NCBI GenBank assembly: GCA_965116765.1
Contig: OZ220718.1
Span: forward strand, 248,001 to 312,000
Length of the DNA stretch: 64,000 nucleotides
Direction of reading: 5' to 3'
From: JAJEEA01 sp965116765
Lineage (GTDB): Bacteria; Acidobacteriota; Vicinamibacteria; Vicinamibacterales; UBA8438
The translations under genes were made by a program, and so were the position numbers. Numbering within the stretch: position 1 is the first letter of the stretch; each line of letters starts with the position of its first letter. The notes under the pieces were generated by a model, which did no database searches, was not told where the DNA came from, and saw nothing but the letters and a program-made list of their open reading frames with translations. This document shows, piece after piece, positions 1 through 9,150 of this stretch.

Positions 1-342
1 CCGCTTCCGCCCGAGGTCGTCCCGCCACGTGCTCGGCGAGGCCACCTCGAGGACGAAGGCCGGCGCCCTCCGCTCTTCCCACAGCTTGTAGTTGGGCCGT
101 TCGCGCTTCTCGACGCCGAAGACCACGAAGACGTCCGGAGCGATCGATACCCGCGGATTGCCTTCCTCGTAGTAGATGAGCAGGTCGCCGGAGACGTAAA
201 CGTCGCGGCGGTCCCTGAAGTGGCGGGTCAACGCACCGATGCCGTACATGATGGCGTTGCGCTGGGCGTCGTTCTCCGCCATCGGCTTGCCGTCCGAGCT
301 CGGGTAGTGGATCGGGGCCGCGGCAGGTGCGGGTCGGATCAT
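1..342 (-). CDS. Uma2-family putative endonuclease, C-terminus cut by window edge
   Basis: The 114 visible codons read from an ATG at 342 off the left edge, so the C-terminus is missing. The translation contains the Uma2/DUF820 core (PD-(D/E)XK fold): DVYVSGDLLIYYEEGNP, then SIAPDVFVVFGV, then PAFVLEVASPSTWRDD. The aspartate of APDV and the glutamate of VLEVASPST occupy the places of the family's metal-binding residues. A GGAG lies about 8 nt before the ATG; an in-frame GTG at 375 is an alternative start. Uma2 proteins are numerous in Acidobacteriota, Cyanobacteria and Chloroflexota and their biological role is unsettled. No operon partner is visible, since the next gene on this strand ends 300 bp upstream. 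Confidence 0.8.
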   Translation of the reverse strand, partial: MIRPAPAAAPIHYPSSDGKPMAENDAQRNAIMYGIGALTRHFRDRRDVYVSGDLLIYYEEGNPRVSIAPDVFVVFGVEKRERPNYKLWEERRAPAFVLEVASPSTWRDDLGRKR

Positions 343-643
343 GGTCGGGATCTCCGGCGGCGCGATGGCGCGCACGACTTCCCCAAGCTACCACACGCTG
401 CGACGCCGCTTCCGTTTCAGCCCGTCCGTGCGGAAATGCGGAGCAGGTACCGTGCCAACCGCCGGTGGACGAGCTTCGGGTGGGCGCGCAAGAGGGTCGC
501 GAGTCCGCCCGGACGACGCCAGCTTCGACCGGTGCTACGGAACGTCGAGTACGCCGGGTCGGACATCGTTCGGGAACGGGGATTCAGTTGCCGGGTATGA
601 CCCTGACGACCTCTGAGGGATGCCGTCGAGGCGGTCGGCCGAA
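343..643. other. Intergenic stretch without a convincing gene
   Basis: No reading frame here has family resemblance or a credible ribosome site. The only structure seen is a degenerate copy (581-640) of the 3' end of the minus-strand gene that stops at 644. Confidence 0.6.
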
Positions 644-700
644 TCAGTTCGGGGGTATGACCCGGACGACATCGAGGGCGATGCCGTCGGGGCAGTCGGC
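581..700. repeat. Imperfect 60-bp tandem duplication of a gene 3' end
   Basis: Positions 581-640 and 641-700 align over their whole length with roughly 80 percent identity. The right copy is the last ~19 codons of the minus-strand gene ending at 644, including its stop. The left copy keeps the AACTGA ending but has lost one base, so it is no longer in frame. Confidence 0.75.
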
Positions 701-1228
701 CGTTTCGGCGAGGCGGCCCTCGACCACCACGTCGTCCCCCGGCGCGAGGCCCTGCCGGTCGCCGGTCACCACGTAGCGCTCGCCGCCTTCGCCCCCTTCC
801 TCGAGCACGAGGCAGTTGCCCCCGCCGTCCGCGATACGTCCCTCGCGCCGCAGGGTGCCGTCGGGCTCGGTGACGTGGAAGGGGGCGGACACCGCGAGGG
901 GCCGGAAGTAGACATCCACGAGCACGAAGAAGTGGGTCCGGTCGGTGGTGGCCCAGGTCGGCACGTCGATGACCGTCGACATCGTGCCGAACTCGTCGGT
1001 GACGAGCTGGGCGAGGACCTCGAAGCTCGAGCGGGTGGCCCCCATGCCGAGGTAGATCGGGGTCATGGCGGGGAGGTTGGTCGTCTCCACCGTCACCGGC
1101 GTGCCGGCCGACCCGCTACGCGGCGAGAAGACCGGGGCCCGCGTGTGGACGGGGTCCAATGGCTGGTTCGGACGATTGCTCGGCGGGGGCTGCTGCATGG
1201 CCACCGGGTCGCTCCCGATGGGCATCAT
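644..1228 (-). CDS. TIG/IPT-like plus OB-like (DUF5818-type) protein
   Basis: A protein of about 194 residues of unknown role. Residues ~32-128 resemble an IPT/TIG immunoglobulin-like module (SPRSGSAGTPVTVETTNLP, then a run of beta-strand-like sequence ending APFHVTEPDG). Residues ~130-194 resemble a small OB-like DUF5818 module (GRIADGGGNCLVLEE, RYVVTGDRQGLAPGDDVVVEG). No signal peptide is visible, which is odd for such domains, so the N-terminus may be truncated or the true start may lie upstream. AGGTGA lies just before the paired ATGs at 1228/1225. It follows the FGE-like genes on the same strand after 196 bp and may be the last gene of that cluster. Domain assignments are from pattern recall only. 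Confidence 0.6.
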   Translation of the reverse strand: MMPIGSDPVAMQQPPPSNRPNQPLDPVHTRAPVFSPRSGSAGTPVTVETTNLPAMTPIYLGMGATRSSFEVLAQLVTDEFGTMSTVIDVPTWATTDRTHFFVLVDVYFRPLAVSAPFHVTEPDGTLRREGRIADGGGNCLVLEEGGEGGERYVVTGDRQGLAPGDDVVVEGRLAETADCPDGIALDVVRVIPPN

Positions 1229-1424
1229 CCTATCACCTGCGCCGGAAGTCCGCTGCGTTCGGACCGGCGATCGAACGCGCAGGGCGTGCGGTGGGGCTGG
1301 TCCTGCAGACCAAGGACCGGAGCGGGGCGCTCCCGCCCGAGCTGCGGCGATTGACCAGCCTCCGAAAGCGGACGCCGGGCAGCAAGACTCCCGGGGTCGG
1401 GCCGGCCCTCACGTGCCTGGGATT

Positions 1425-2144
1425 TCAGGGGAGAGTCCTGGCGACACGGAAGCCAAGCCGGCTCCCGCCGTAGTCGGGAGTGCCCCCGCTTCGCTCGACA
1501 TGCCAGGAGCCCCGCTGCCGGTGGCGTATCACCTTGCGGCTGCAGTCCCCGTCCCAGCAGCTGTCGGTCCACTCCGAGACATTTTCGTCCGTATCGAAGA
1601 GACCGGCATCGCTCGGGGAGGAGAAGGCGCCGACCACGCAGGTTCCGATGTCGTTCCACAAGTTCGGGTTGCACCCCCCGCCGCCACCGGCTGCGCCTCG
1701 GTCCCATTCCGCCTCGGTCGGCAGACGGTACTGCCGGCCCGTCTCCAGCGACAGCCATCCCGCGTACGCCTGCGCCTTGTTCCAGTTCACGCACGCCACC
1801 GGATGGCGCTTGGTCTGAATGTACCCCGCGTTCTGCCAGTTACGGCGAAACGGGATGTATTGGGTGCAGCGCGCCTCGGCGGCATCCGGTTCCGCCTCGG
1901 CGAAGGCCCTCCACTCCTCCACGGTCACCTCGAAACGACCGAGGGCCACGTCGCCCTCGGGCAGGGCGACCATCTCCGGGCAGTGGGCGCAGTCCTTGAA
2001 CACGCTGGTCTGCCCGGCCGGCAGCTGCTCGAGCGGAAGCGGCTGTCCGTGCGCACACTGCATCAGGAGGGCGGCAAAGGCTGGGACAAAGGCGCAAGCG
2101 ATGGTGCGCCGCGCAAGCCCGTTCAATCCTGCCGCGTGGGGCAT
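1425..2144 (-). CDS. Secreted FGE-sulfatase (SUMF1)-like protein, single domain
   Basis: A 239-residue protein with a formylglycine-generating-enzyme-like fold (PF03781): GRFEVTVEEWRAFAEAEPDA, HPVACVNWNKAQAYAGWLSL, then YRLPTEAEWDRGAAG, and a terminal LGFRVARTLP. The paired catalytic cysteines of true FGE near the RGGSW segment are not seen; here the segment reads QRGSWH. It is therefore probably a structural or ligand-binding SUMF1 domain rather than an active sulfatase-maturing enzyme. The start at 2144 is preferred over an ATG at 2162 because AGGAG (2156-2152) lies 7 nt upstream of it. Residues 1-33 form a signal peptide almost identical to that of the next upstream gene, 42 bp away, so this gene looks like a partial tandem duplicate of it. 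Confidence 0.8.
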   Translation of the reverse strand: MPHAAGLNGLARRTIACAFVPAFAALLMQCAHGQPLPLEQLPAGQTSVFKDCAHCPEMVALPEGDVALGRFEVTVEEWRAFAEAEPDAAEARCTQYIPFRRNWQNAGYIQTKRHPVACVNWNKAQAYAGWLSLETGRQYRLPTEAEWDRGAAGGGGGCNPNLWNDIGTCVVGAFSSPSDAGLFDTDENVSEWTDSCWDGDCSRKVIRHRQRGSWHVERSGGTPDYGGSRLGFRVARTLP

Positions 2145-2186
2145 GGGAAGTCTCCTGGACATCTCCCTGACCGTGGACCGGTGACC

Positions 2187-4583
2187 TCAATGCAACTGGA
2201 GTTGCGGCAAGGGTCGAACATCGACGCCGGAACGCTTCACGCCGACCATGATCTCCGCGTCCTCGTCGCCGGAGTGCACGTAGCTCACCCGGTACCGCAT
2301 CGACATCCGCTCGTAGCCGTCCGCCAGCCGACTCGCAAGCCGGGCCAGTCCCAACGACAGCTCCGTACGTGACGTGAGCGTCATGTACACGCCCCGGAGC
2401 AACCGCGTCAGGTCCCGGGCGACGCCGGGAACGGCGCTCCGCGGCTCCAGAACCACCGCGTGCACCATGACCCCGGCGGCGGCCAGTCGGGCCATGTGCA
2501 GATCGGCTTCCTCCCGAGCGCCGCCGCGGTCCTCGTCGCCGTTCGGCAGCACCAGCACGATTACCGGGAACGGCTCGTCGTCCTCGTAGCGGGGCTCCGA
2601 GACCTCGCGGACGCTGTCGAGGAGCCCGACACGGGCGCGCGCGCCGACGCGCACGCGGCCAATCGCGTCGTCGAGGTCGCCGCGGTCGGTCGTCGCGCCG
2701 ACAACGCGGCGAAACCGGCCCCGGAGGGTGTAGAGGGAGACCTCGTGCCGCGGCGGCAGGGTGCGCAGGAAGGCGGTCAGCCCGCCCCGCAACGCGTCCC
2801 GCTCGGCCCGCGCGGCGATGCGGCCGCCGTTGTCGACGAGCAGCGCGATGCGCATCGGGCGCGGCGTGCCGCGACGCACCGCCACGACGTCGAGATCGAC
2901 GTTGTTCTCCTGGAGCGAGAAGTCGGCCGCGGCCAGGTCGGGGACCGGCCGCCCCGCCTGGTCCAGCACCTCGACGAACACGTGTTCGACCCGCCCGGCC
3001 GCCGTCACCGGCGTTTCGGCCCTCGTCGTGTCGCCGGCATCGGCGTCGCGCACGGCGATGCCGGCGACCGCGCCGGTGCCCGGGTCCACCGGGTGCTCGG
3101 CCTCGCGGGGCGGGGCGGCGCGGCCGTCGCTCGTCTCCGTGATCCGCGCTTCCGGATCCCGGGGCCGGGTCCCATCGGTCGTCGGACCCCCTGTTCGGGC
3201 GGTCTCGACGGAATCTCCGTCGCTCGGCGGAAGAGTCCTGGCGACCCGGAAGCCGGTCAGGGAATCGCGATGGTCGGGGACGGCCTGCCCTCGCGCGAAA
3301 GAGGTGGGCATCTCGCGCGGGATCAGCGCGTAACCGTAACCGGCGCCGCGCCTCACCCTTCGGCCGCAGTCCCCGTCCCAGCAGCCGTCCGTCCACTCCC
3401 GGAGATTGCCCATCATGTCGAAGAGGCCGGCGTCGCTCGGCTCGAAGGAGCCGACCGCGCAGGTTCCGCCCACGCCGAAGCACCCGGCGGGGCTGCCGGC
3501 CGCGCCTCGGTCCCATTCCGCCTCCGTCGGCAGACGGTACTGGCGGCCCGTCCTCAGCGACAGCCATTCCACGTACGCCTGCGCCTCGTTCCAGCTCACG
3601 CACGCCACCGGATGCCGCCCGGTCTGCACGTACCCCGGGTCCTGCCAGCTTCGGGAAAAGAGGATTCCGCAACGCGGCGCGGCGACATCCGGTACCGCCG
3701 CGGCGAAGGCGCGGTACTCCTCGAGCGTCACCTCGTACCGCCCGAGGGCCACCTCGCCCTCGGGCAGGAGGCGCACCATCTCCGGGCAGACGTCGCAGTC
3801 CCGGAACACCTCGCGCGAGACCAGGGTCCTGGCGACCCGGAAGCCGATCCCGGCATCGTTGATCTCGGGACGGCCCCACTTTCGCGCATCCGGGCTGAGG
3901 TCCGAGTTCGGGCTCGCATGGGACCCGCCGCGCACCACCCTTCGACCGCAATCCCCGTCCCAGCAATCGTCCATCCACTCCCAGACATTGCCCACCATGT
4001 CGAAGAGGCCGGCGTCGCTCGGCGCGTAGGAGCCGACCGTGCAGGTTCCGGACAGACTCCTGAGCAAGGAGAAGCACCCCAAGGGGCTGCCGGCTGCGCC
4101 TCGGTCCCATTCCGCCTCGGTCGGCAGACGGTACTGGTGGCCCGTCTCCCGCGACAGCCAGCTCACGTACGCCTGCGCTTCGTGCCAGCTCACGCGCTCC
4201 ACGGGACGCCGCGAGTACCCCGGGCGCCACCAGGACCGGCGAGTCGCCTCGGCGGCCTCCGGCACCGCCTCGACGAAGGCGCGGAACTCCTCTAGCGTCA
4301 CCTCGTACCGGCCGAGGGCCACGTCGCCCTCGGGCAGGGCGATCATCTCCGGGCAGTCGGCGCAGTCCGCGAAGACGTTGGTCTGCGCGGCCGGCGGCTG
4401 GGGGAGCAGAGGCGGCGGCTGTTCGCCGGACTGCGCAGCCGGTGGCTCCGGGGGCACGGGCGGCCGTCCGGTCGTCCCCGGCTGTCCGTGCGCACACTGC
4501 ATCAGGAGGGCGGCGAAGGCCGGGATGAAGGCGCAGGCGATGGTGCGCCGCGCATGCCCGTCCAATCCTACGGCGTGGGACAT
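2187..4583 (-). CDS. Secreted FGE-FGE-VWA fusion protein
   Basis: A 798-residue exported protein. After a signal peptide (1-33) and a proline-rich spacer come two FGE/SUMF1-like domains (~74-254 and ~263-452), each opening with DCxxCPEM and carrying RLPTEAEWDRGAAGS, then a linker, then a VWFA-related acidobacterial domain (~520-798). The VWA MIDAS motif is degenerate (LLVDNGG instead of DxSxS). The FGE domains lack the catalytic Cys pair. Start 4583 is chosen because AGGAG (4595-4591) lies 7 nt upstream; the ATG at 4601 would have no spacer. It sits first in a same-strand cluster with the single-FGE paralogue. Likely a periplasmic or surface protein-interaction module; no substrate can be named. 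Confidence 0.8.
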   Translation of the reverse strand: MSHAVGLDGHARRTIACAFIPAFAALLMQCAHGQPGTTGRPPVPPEPPAAQSGEQPPPLLPQPPAAQTNVFADCADCPEMIALPEGDVALGRYEVTLEEFRAFVEAVPEAAEATRRSWWRPGYSRRPVERVSWHEAQAYVSWLSRETGHQYRLPTEAEWDRGAAGSPLGCFSLLRSLSGTCTVGSYAPSDAGLFDMVGNVWEWMDDCWDGDCGRRVVRGGSHASPNSDLSPDARKWGRPEINDAGIGFRVARTLVSREVFRDCDVCPEMVRLLPEGEVALGRYEVTLEEYRAFAAAVPDVAAPRCGILFSRSWQDPGYVQTGRHPVACVSWNEAQAYVEWLSLRTGRQYRLPTEAEWDRGAAGSPAGCFGVGGTCAVGSFEPSDAGLFDMMGNLREWTDGCWDGDCGRRVRRGAGYGYALIPREMPTSFARGQAVPDHRDSLTGFRVARTLPPSDGDSVETARTGGPTTDGTRPRDPEARITETSDGRAAPPREAEHPVDPGTGAVAGIAVRDADAGDTTRAETPVTAAGRVEHVFVEVLDQAGRPVPDLAAADFSLQENNVDLDVVAVRRGTPRPMRIALLVDNGGRIAARAERDALRGGLTAFLRTLPPRHEVSLYTLRGRFRRVVGATTDRGDLDDAIGRVRVGARARVGLLDSVREVSEPRYEDDEPFPVIVLVLPNGDEDRGGAREEADLHMARLAAAGVMVHAVVLEPRSAVPGVARDLTRLLRGVYMTLTSRTELSLGLARLASRLADGYERMSMRYRVSYVHSGDEDAEIMVGVKRSGVDVRPLPQLQLH

Positions 4584-4950
4584 GGGAAGTCTCCTGGACA
4601 CCTGTGCCGTGTCGACAGGTATAGCGTACCGCGCTGCCGGCCGCCAGAGGTGGCGCGTCGAGTCGAAGCCAGGGTTTCAATAGCCGGTGGCGAAAGCCTG
4701 GGTTGCACCGCGCCGGGAGGGGCGCCAGCGGATCGCCGAGGCGCCCGCCTGGACAAGGCGCGACGAGGGAGAGGCGGGATGTATCGCCGCTCGAATGCAG
4801 CGGGGACTTCGCCACGGGCTGTCAGGCCCTTGGAGGCCCGCGGCGCCGTCACGGGCCGCGACCTGCGGGTCGTCTTCGGGCGGTGAGGCGGAGAGGGCCG
4901 GGATCTGCTAAACTTGCGCGATTCGTGTTCCGGCGGTTCGAGGCGATCCC
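4584..4950. other. Divergent intergenic region with dispersed-repeat copy
   Basis: The 367 bp separating two divergent genes. Positions ~4732-4860 match a stretch at ~36205-36400 (CAAGGCGCGACGAG, then ATCGCCG, then GCCACGGGC in the same order), so this is one copy of a dispersed non-coding repeat. TGCTAAACT at 4906-4914 is a plausible extended -10 for the rightward DUF1592 gene; no good -35 was seen. Confidence 0.4.
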
Positions 4951-7389
4951 ATGATGAGAGTCCCTGCCGTGTCCGCCGCGGTCCTCGCCGCCGGGCTCGC
5001 CGTCCTCGGCGCTGCCGCCAACGCCGCCGCGCAGGAGGCGGCCCCGCCGCCGCCGGCCGCCCTCGACCACGACGCCCTGAACGGCGTGGTCGGCACCTAC
5101 TGCCAGCGCTGCCACAACGACCGGATGCTGACCGGCAACTTCTCGCTGGACGGCTTCGACGTCGGCGCCGCGGGCGGCGACGCCGAGCGGGCCGAGAAGA
5201 TGATCCGCAAGCTGCGGGCCAACATGATGCCCCCGCCGGGCATGCGGCGCCCGCCGGCGGAGACCCTCGCGTCGCTGGTCGAGACGCTGGAGTCGGTGGT
5301 CGACGAGGCCGCCGCGGCCCACCCGAACCCCGGCTATCGCACCTTCCAGCGCCTGAACCGCCACGAGTACCAGCAGGCCGTCCGCGACCTGCTGGCCCTC
5401 GACATCGATGCGGGCGACTACCTGCCGCTCGACACCATGAGCGCCAACTTCGACAACATCGCCGACGTCCAGCTGCTGTCGGCGACGCTGCTCGACGGGT
5501 ACCTGCGGGCCGCGGCCGAGGTGAGCCAGCTCGCGGTGGGCAACCCGAACGCGCTGCCCAAGCAGACCACCTACGCCAAGTCGCGCGCGTACTCGCAGTG
5601 GGACCGGGTGGAGGGCGCCCCCTACGGCACCCGCGGCGGCTTCTCGGTGGTGCACAACTTCCCGGCCGACGGGGACTACGTCTTCCGGATGGCGTTCCAG
5701 CACACGACCACCGGCGGCCTGTCGGGGTCGACGATACGGAACGAGCAGATCGAGATTTCGGTCGACGGCGAGCCGATGGCGGTGCTGGCCATGGACCAGT
5801 GGCTGCGCACCTCCGACCCCAACGGGGTGAACCTGGAGGTCGAGGCGCCGATCTTCGTGCGGGCCGGCCCCCGGCGCGTGTCCGCAGTCTTCGTCCGCCA
5901 GTTCGAAGGGCCGGTCGAGGACGTCCTCGCCCCGCACGAGTGGTCGATCGTCGACACCGAGATCGGCGATCTCGGTTACGGCGTCACCGCGCTGCCGCAC
6001 ATGCGGGACCTCATCATCGACGGTCCCTACGACGTGACGGGCGTTTCGGAGACGCCGAGCCGCCGCAGGGTCTTCAGCTGCCGCCCCACCTCTCCCGACA
6101 CCGAGCGCACCTGCGCCGAGGAGATCGTGTCGCGGCTCGGCGCCCAAGCCTACCGCCGGCCCCTGAGCGATGCCGATCTCGCGGACCTCATGGGGTTCTA
6201 CGAGGCGGGCCTCGCGGAGGGCGACTGGGAGACGGGCATCCGCACCGCGCTCCAGGCGACGCTGGCCAGCCCCGACTTCCTGTTCCGCATCGAGCGGCCG
6301 GCCGGTCCCGTGGCGCCGGGCGAGAACTACCGCGTCTCGGACGTGGCCCTGGCCTCGCGCCTCGCCTTCTTCATCTGGGGCGGCCCCCCCGACGAGGCGC
6401 TGACGGCGCGGGCGGCGGCGGGCGAGCTCTCCGACCCCGCGGTGCTCGAGGCCGAGACCCGGCGCATGCTCGCCGACCCGCGGGCCGAGTCGCTGGCCAC
6501 CCGGTTCGCGGCGCTGTGGCTGCGGCTCCAGGACATGGACCAGGTGCAGCCCGACGCGTTCTGGTTCCCCAACTTCGACCGCCAGCTCGCCGACGCGATG
6601 CGCCGCGAGACCGAGCTGCTGTTCGACAGCCTCGTGCGCGAGGACCGCAGCTTCTTCGACCTGTTCACGGCCGACTACACCTTCGTGAACGAGCGGCTCG
6701 CGCGCCACTACGGCATACCGGACGTCGCGGGGCCGCAGTTCCGGCGCGTCGAGTACCGCGGCGACCAGCGGCGCGGCCTCTTCGGCCACGGCTCGGTGCT
6801 GATGCTGACGTCGATGGCCAACCGGACCTCGCCGGTGCTGCGGGGCAAGTGGGTGCTCGAGGTGGTGCTCGGCGTGCCCCCGCCGCCCCCGCCGCCGAAC
6901 ATCCCCGACCTCGACGAGACGGCGACGGTCGTCGACGGCCGCGCCCTCACGACGCGCGAGCGGATGGCGATGCACCGGACGAACCCGACGTGCAACGCGT
7001 GCCACCGGTTCATGGATCCGCTCGGGCTCGCCCTCGACAACTTCGACGTCATCGGGAAGTGGCGCATCCGCGAGAACGGCATGCCCCTCGACACCCGCGG
7101 CGAGATGTGGGACGGGACCCCGGTGTCGACCCCGCAGGAGCTGCGGGGGGCGTTGCTGAAGCTCGAGGCGCCGCTGGCCCGCACGTTCACCGAGAACCTC
7201 ATGGCCTATGCCCTGGGGCGGCGGGTCGAGCACTACGACATGCCGACGGTCCGGCGCATCGCCCGGGCCGCCCGGGACAACGACTACCGCATGTCGTCGT
7301 TCATCCTGGGGGTCGTTCGGAGCCCCGCGTTCACGATGCAGCGGGCGGAGCCCGCGGACATGGGCGAGACGGGCGCGATCGTGCAGTAG
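4951..7389 (+). CDS. DUF1592-family exported cytochrome-like protein (module A)
   Basis: An 812-residue exported protein with a signal peptide (1-28). A CXXCH heme motif (CQRCH, 51-55) lies in a PSD1-type N-terminal region, followed by the usual order DUF1587 (FQRLNRHEYQQAVRDLLAL), DUF1595, DUF1592 (LASRLAFFIWGGPPDEAL), DUF1588 (RGLFGHGSVLMLTSMANRTS) and DUF1585 with a second CXXCH (CNACH, 681-685). These multi-domain proteins are common in Planctomycetota, Verrucomicrobiota and Acidobacteriota and travel with DUF1552 partners; the reaction is not established. The DUF1552 gene follows after 72 bp on the same strand. The start has GAGG about 9 nt upstream; ATG at 4954 is an equivalent option. 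Confidence 0.9.
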   Translation: MMRVPAVSAAVLAAGLAVLGAAANAAAQEAAPPPPAALDHDALNGVVGTYCQRCHNDRMLTGNFSLDGFDVGAAGGDAERAEKMIRKLRANMMPPPGMRRPPAETLASLVETLESVVDEAAAAHPNPGYRTFQRLNRHEYQQAVRDLLALDIDAGDYLPLDTMSANFDNIADVQLLSATLLDGYLRAAAEVSQLAVGNPNALPKQTTYAKSRAYSQWDRVEGAPYGTRGGFSVVHNFPADGDYVFRMAFQHTTTGGLSGSTIRNEQIEISVDGEPMAVLAMDQWLRTSDPNGVNLEVEAPIFVRAGPRRVSAVFVRQFEGPVEDVLAPHEWSIVDTEIGDLGYGVTALPHMRDLIIDGPYDVTGVSETPSRRRVFSCRPTSPDTERTCAEEIVSRLGAQAYRRPLSDADLADLMGFYEAGLAEGDWETGIRTALQATLASPDFLFRIERPAGPVAPGENYRVSDVALASRLAFFIWGGPPDEALTARAAAGELSDPAVLEAETRRMLADPRAESLATRFAALWLRLQDMDQVQPDAFWFPNFDRQLADAMRRETELLFDSLVREDRSFFDLFTADYTFVNERLARHYGIPDVAGPQFRRVEYRGDQRRGLFGHGSVLMLTSMANRTSPVLRGKWVLEVVLGVPPPPPPPNIPDLDETATVVDGRALTTRERMAMHRTNPTCNACHRFMDPLGLALDNFDVIGKWRIRENGMPLDTRGEMWDGTPVSTPQELRGALLKLEAPLARTFTENLMAYALGRRVEHYDMPTVRRIARAARDNDYRMSSFILGVVRSPAFTMQRAEPADMGETGAIVQ

Positions 7390-7461
7390 GGACGTCGAAG
7401 TCGCGGCGATTGACGGGCGGCACATTCAGGAGACGAGACAGGCAGGCTGGGAGACAGACTC

Positions 7462-8847
7462 ATGTTCATCACCGGAAAGCACCTTCCTCGCCGGACGTTC
7501 CTCCGTGACGTGGGGACCGCGACCCTGGCCCTGCCGTTCCTCGACGCCATGCGTCCCGCGGGACGGGTCTCGGCGGCCACCGCCGCCGCCCTCGACCCGA
7601 CCCGTCTCGTCACCATCGAGATGGTGCACGGGGCGGCGGGGTCGAATGCCTGGGGTGGCACGCAGCACCTGTGGGCCCCGGCCAAGGCCGGCCGCGACTT
7701 CGACCTGAGCGCCGGCGCCCTGAGCTCGCTCGAGCCGTACCGCGAGCACCTGACCATCGTCAGCGACACCGACGTGGGGATGGCCGAGGCGTTCTCGCCG
7801 CCCGAGATCGGGGGCGACCACTTCCGGACCAGCTCCGTCTTCCTGACGCAGTCGCATCCGAAGCAGACCCAGGGCTCGGACGTCTTCGCCGGGACCTCCC
7901 TCGACCAGCTGCACGCCCAGCAGTTCGGCCAGGAGACGCCCATCCCGTCCATGCAGCTCTGCATCGAGAACGTCGACCAGGCCGGCGGCTGCGCCTACGG
8001 CTATACGTGCGTCTACACCGACTCCATCAGCTGGGCGTCGCCGACCGAGCCGCTGCCGGTGACGCGGTCGCCGCGGGTCGCCTTCGAGCAGCTCTTCGGG
8101 GTCGGGGGCACGGCCGAGGAGCGCGCGGCCCGGCGCAAGACCGACGCGAGCATCCTCGACTGGATGACCTCGCGGGTGTCCGAGCTCAAGCGCGAGCTGG
8201 GGGCGACGGACCGCCGGCGGATGGAGCGCTATCTCGACAACATCCGCGAGATCGAGCGCCGCATCCAGCGGGTCGAGGAGCGCAACATGAGCGGCGAGCC
8301 GCGCGAGCTGCCGGCGGCGCCGGCCGGCGTGCCCGACTCGTTCGACGAGCACGTCAAGCTGATGTTCGACGTGCAGGCCCTCGCCTTCGAGAGCGACGTC
8401 ACCCGCGTGTTCTCGTTCAAGATGGGCCGCGACGCCTCGGGCCGGGTCTACCCCCTGAGCGGCACCGACCGGCCGTTCCACTCGGCGTCGCACCACGGCG
8501 GCCGCGAGGACGCGATCGTCGAGTTCAACAAGATCAACACCTACCACGTCAGCCTGCTGACGTACCTGATGGACAAGCTGAAGGACGTGCACGAGGGCGA
8601 CGCCGACCTGCTCGAGAAGAGCGTCATCCTCTACGGCTCGGGCATGGGCGACCCCAACCTGCACAACCACAAGCGCTGCCCGCTGCTCCTGCTGGGCCAC
8701 GCCAACGGCCGGCTCCCGGGCGGCTGCCATCTGAGGGCGCCCGAGGGGACGCCGATGGCCAACGCCATGCTCAGCCTGCTGCACGCGCTCGGGCACGAGA
8801 GGTCGAGCTTCGGCGACAGCACCGGGGAGTTCGCGCTCAGCATCTGA
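7462..8847 (+). CDS. DUF1552-family Tat-exported protein (module A)
   Basis: A 461-residue protein beginning with a twin-arginine signal (RRTFLRDVG followed by a hydrophobic stretch), so it should fold in the cytoplasm and be exported by Tat. The rest matches the DUF1552 family: LEPYREHLTIVSDTD, HFRTSSVFLTQSHPKQTQGS, DVTRVFSFKMGRDASGR, and the C-terminal FGDSTGEFALSI. DUF1552 is distantly related to DUF1501 and to the alkaline-phosphatase-like fold, but no activity is established. It is paired with the DUF1592 gene upstream and followed after 303 bp by a secreted ankyrin gene. GGAG lies ~10 nt before the ATG. Confidence 0.9.
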   Translation: MFITGKHLPRRTFLRDVGTATLALPFLDAMRPAGRVSAATAAALDPTRLVTIEMVHGAAGSNAWGGTQHLWAPAKAGRDFDLSAGALSSLEPYREHLTIVSDTDVGMAEAFSPPEIGGDHFRTSSVFLTQSHPKQTQGSDVFAGTSLDQLHAQQFGQETPIPSMQLCIENVDQAGGCAYGYTCVYTDSISWASPTEPLPVTRSPRVAFEQLFGVGGTAEERAARRKTDASILDWMTSRVSELKRELGATDRRRMERYLDNIREIERRIQRVEERNMSGEPRELPAAPAGVPDSFDEHVKLMFDVQALAFESDVTRVFSFKMGRDASGRVYPLSGTDRPFHSASHHGGREDAIVEFNKINTYHVSLLTYLMDKLKDVHEGDADLLEKSVILYGSGMGDPNLHNHKRCPLLLLGHANGRLPGGCHLRAPEGTPMANAMLSLLHALGHERSSFGDSTGEFALSI

Positions 8848-9150
8848 CGGCGTCGACGCGCGACGTCGACGGAGGGCGCCAACGGCCGGGTTCGGTGCCG
8901 GAAGTCGGGGTGGCCGGTCGGCGCCCGATACCAGGAGGCCGGCTTCGTGGGCAGGAACCCGGGGGGCCGAGTTGGCCGCCCGGTTCGTACGCCGAACGCG
9001 GGGCGCTGGCCGTCGGTATCGGAGGGCGGCGAGTCGGCGCCGAGCCTCGGACCCCGGGGGCCGGTGATCGGGGTGCGGTCGGAGCATCGAGGGCGGCGGG
9101 TTGGCGCTCGGCCTTGTACGCCGGGTGCGGAACATCGGGAGACGAGGGTC
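8848..9150. other. GC-rich intergenic region with internal repeats
   Basis: No gene seen. A short inverted repeat (CGTCGAC/GTCGACG) follows the stop at 8847 and could act as a weak terminator. Two ~30-bp stretches (GAGGGCGGCGAGTCGGCGC near 9020 and GAGGGCGGCGGGTTGGCGC near 9088) are near copies. Confidence 0.4.

Noticed and set aside
1840..4815. A ~990-codon open frame on the minus strand overlapping the FGE genes
   Set aside because: It is an Arg/Gly/Ala/Pro-rich shadow of the FGE-VWA genes in another frame, typical of GC-rich DNA, with no family resemblance.
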